Source of the DNA: Halobacteriovorax marinus SJ
Lineage (GTDB): Bacteria; Bdellovibrionota; Bacteriovoracia; Bacteriovoracales; Bacteriovoracaceae
Reading direction: 5' to 3'
Assembly: GCF_000210915.2 (NCBI RefSeq)
Contig: NC_016620.1
Location: forward strand, 1,240,001-1,304,000
Length of the DNA: 64,000 nt
The notes below the pieces were generated by a model. The model was not told the DNA's origin and did no database searches. It saw only the letters and a program-made list of their open reading frames with translations. A program made the position numbers and the translations under genes. Positions 62,557-64,000 of this stretch are shown piece by piece (positions within the stretch are counted from its first letter, which is position 1; every line of letters starts with the position of its first letter).

Positions 62557-62988
62557 ATGTTTAAGAAAGTCTTTCAATCAATATTTCCAAAGAAGCTTAA
62601 AGAAGAGGATATTACTCCTTATCTACTTATTGGGGAGAGTAAGGGAATTAATAAATTAGTAGATAGATTCTACTTTTATATGGACACTCTCTGCGAAGCC
62701 CAAAGGTGTAGAGAACTTCACCCTGAGAGTCTTGAGCCAGCAAAGAAGAAGTTAAAGATGTTTCTCTCTGGTTGGTTTGGAGGCCCTTCATTATATATAG
62801 AAAAATATGGTCATCCAAGAATGAGGGCGAGGCATTTGCCTTTTAAAATTTCTTCCGTTGAGAGGGATGAGTGGCTTCTGTGTATGAGAAAAGCGATGGA
62901 TGACTTAAAATTAAATAAGGAATTCGATGGCTATCTATGGAAGAGCTTTGAGAGTTTTGCCGAGCACATGAGAAATCAAGAGAGCTGA
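62557..62988 (+). CDS. Group II truncated haemoglobin
   Basis: 143 residues. The 2-on-2 globin pattern is visible: FLSGWFGGPSLYIEKYGHPRMRARHLPFKI, with the proximal His in RHLPF and the family-typical WFGGP and Arg-rich EF loop. The N-terminus is longer than usual by ~20 residues. Group II members bind O2 or NO and may protect against nitrosative stress. GAAGGTAGG precedes the ATG. The 3' end overlaps the convergent gene by 13 bp. Confidence 0.87.
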   Translation: MFKKVFQSIFPKKLKEEDITPYLLIGESKGINKLVDRFYFYMDTLCEAQRCRELHPESLEPAKKKLKMFLSGWFGGPSLYIEKYGHPRMRARHLPFKISSVERDEWLLCMRKAMDDLKLNKEFDGYLWKSFESFAEHMRNQES

Positions 62989-63437
62989 AGTTCTATCTTT
63001 GAAAATATACCGTCTTTTAATTTATCGCAAATTTTGATTAAATCGTTCGTACTGATTCCACTATCTATCTTTGAATCATCTACCTTTAAGAAAAGCTCTT
63101 CGGCTCGCTCAATGTGGCCTAGTGCTGCTTGTTCAGATGAGAGTTTAAACTTTACTCCAGCGGCACACATTTTTATAAGTGCTTTACAAAAGTCTGCTGA
63201 GTCGCCCTCTCTTTGATGGGCATTCCAGATTGCTTCGAGATAGACGTGAGCTTCCCAGTAGTAGCCATGATTGATGAGATCAATTGCAAAGAGGTAATCT
63301 TTATTCTCCAGTGAAAGGGGAGAGGAGATAACTTCATCTTCGCCGAAACTATGTCCGCCTTCTTTATTGGGATGAATATTTTCTCCAGGGATAAAAGCGT
63401 AGCTTGGAAAACTACGCTCGGGTAAGTAGCGACTCAT
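62976..63437 (-). CDS. DUF309-family protein
   Basis: 153 residues. The DUF309 signature is clear: AIDLINHGYYWEAHVYLEAIW with the conserved EAH/E helix, followed by CKALIKMCAAGVKF. The family has a helical fold and no known activity. It starts 2 bp after the stop of the upstream exonuclease gene, so they are co-transcribed. Confidence 0.8.
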   Translation of the reverse strand: MSRYLPERSFPSYAFIPGENIHPNKEGGHSFGEDEVISSPLSLENKDYLFAIDLINHGYYWEAHVYLEAIWNAHQREGDSADFCKALIKMCAAGVKFKLSSEQAALGHIERAEELFLKVDDSKIDSGISTNDLIKICDKLKDGIFSKIELQLS

Positions 63438-63439
63438 CG

Positions 63440-64000
63440 CTACTCAACATACCAATCGAAGTCATAGCCCAATTTTCCTTCTTCAATTAGAATTCTATGA
63501 ACTATTTTTGACCATGTTTTATTAGAAGGATTCCAAGAGAATCTTGCTCTAGAGACTTTGCTCTTTATTCTATTGAACTCATCTACATCTCTTTGGTTCT
63601 TCCAATTAGGTGCCTGTAGATCAGCAATGATTCGTACTTTAGGAGAAGTTGCTAGCGCCGCAATTCTTTCAAAATCGTAGTGAGCGGCCACTTTTAGCAT
63701 AGAGAGAACATCTGTCACTGCTCTATGTGGGAATGGATTAATAAAACCATGAGCATGTTCTAGGGCCGAAAGTGAATTTGCGATAATTCTCTTTGGAAAT
63801 TCAATATCTGTCTTAGAGTCAATCCACTTCATTTCAGGAAAAGGAACTCTAAATCTTTCAAAAAGTGCGCGCAACATTGGAATATCGTAATTAGGTCCAT
63901 TGTGTGCCATGATGAAATCGGCCTTCTTCATAATAATAGAAAGTCTCTCTAGGGCCATTCTAATTTCATCGCCTTGGAGACCGTACTTAAGAAGCATGAT
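63440..64000 (-). CDS. DEDD 3'-5' exonuclease, C-terminal part (5' end beyond right edge)
   Basis: About 187 residues to the right edge, where the frame stays open, so the N-terminal Exo I motif (DxE) is probably outside the window. Exo II is seen in FIMAHNGPNYDIPMLRAL and Exo III in FPHRAVTDVLSMLKV (HxAxxD, DEDDh type). A C-terminal domain (WNPSNKTWSKIV) follows. Likely a DNA or RNA proof-reading or repair exonuclease; exact family cannot be settled from this part. Co-transcribed with the DUF309 gene. Confidence 0.8.
   Translation of the reverse strand: MMLLKYGLQGDEIRMALERLSIIMKKADFIMAHNGPNYDIPMLRALFERFRVPFPEMKWIDSKTDIEFPKRIIANSLSALEHAHGFINPFPHRAVTDVLSMLKVAAHYDFERIAALATSPKVRIIADLQAPNWKNQRDVDEFNRIKSKVSRARFSWNPSNKTWSKIVHRILIEEGKLGYDFDWYVE

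Noticed and set aside
1-64000. CRISPR arrays, tRNAs, rRNAs, insertion sequences or phage genes
   Set aside because: No repeated spacers, cloverleaf patterns, transposase or integrase motifs were seen by eye; a covariance-model or IS search could still find divergent ones.

Overview
The window is AT-rich, densely packed chromosomal DNA from a Gram-negative bacterium. Many genes start with a strong Shine-Dalgarno sequence, and many encode signal-peptide or lipobox (x-x-[GAS]-C) proteins. The mix of type II secretion, HtpG, DksA, a FliL-type protein, a bactofilin operon, receiver-domain signalling proteins, secreted proteases, a secreted nuclease and several peptidoglycan-active enzymes, together with the base composition, suggests Bdellovibrionota, probably the Bacteriovorax/Halobacteriovorax group. 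This is inferred from gene content; the window holds no rRNA or marker gene that would prove it. I found no tRNA, rRNA, CRISPR array, insertion sequence, integrase or phage gene.

Layout. 1-3.7 kb: gspC and the 5' part of gspD (type II secretion), continuing off the left edge. 3.9-8.2 kb: acyl-CoA dehydrogenase, an FG-GAP/UnbV lipoprotein and dksA. 8.3-13.1 kb: a zinc-peptidase-like lipoprotein, a small secreted protein, htpG with a sigma32-like promoter, a one-domain asparaginase-like protein and a membrane protein. 13.3-17.5 kb: a Cys-rich lipoprotein, a small secreted protein whose start lies in a perfect hairpin, methylmalonyl-CoA epimerase, a rhomboid-like protein lacking the catalytic serine, and a FliL family protein. 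17.7-31.6 kb is rich in envelope and secreted proteins: trypsin-like protease, phospholipase-D family protein, SLT transglycosylase, alanine dehydrogenase, an MBL-fold hydrolase, an M16 peptidase pair, and a bactofilin / coiled-coil membrane protein / L,D-transpeptidase operon.

31.7-44.1 kb is the signalling region. It starts with a degenerate receiver protein that has a long acidic linker and coiled coil (AglZ/FrzS-like layout), a GGDEF diguanylate cyclase and a phosphoesterase. After an APC-permease/USP fusion comes a cluster of seven phosphorelay genes: REC-repeat-ankyrin, REC, two REC proteins with PilZ-like tails, Hpt, a REC-REC-histidine kinase hybrid, and REC. Together they hold the parts for a His-Asp-His-Asp relay with possible c-di-GMP output.

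44.1-53.5 kb: a histone-H1-like Lys-rich protein, nadE, trmFO, a DMT transporter cut short by an amber codon, a UXS-like epimerase, a glycosyltransferase, a solute-binding protein, AlkB and a CarH-like MerR regulator. 53.6-64 kb: small lipoproteins, a DTW-domain tRNA modification enzyme, a secreted endonuclease I, a FabH-like synthase, a Tas-like aldo/keto reductase, a subtilisin-like protease, an alpha/beta hydrolase, a truncated haemoglobin, a DUF309 protein and a partial DEDD exonuclease running off the right edge.

The best candidates for undescribed biology are the phosphorelay cluster with its REC/[VI]xG-repeat/ankyrin protein, the AglZ-like/GGDEF/phosphoesterase operon, and the bactofilin/L,D-transpeptidase operon.
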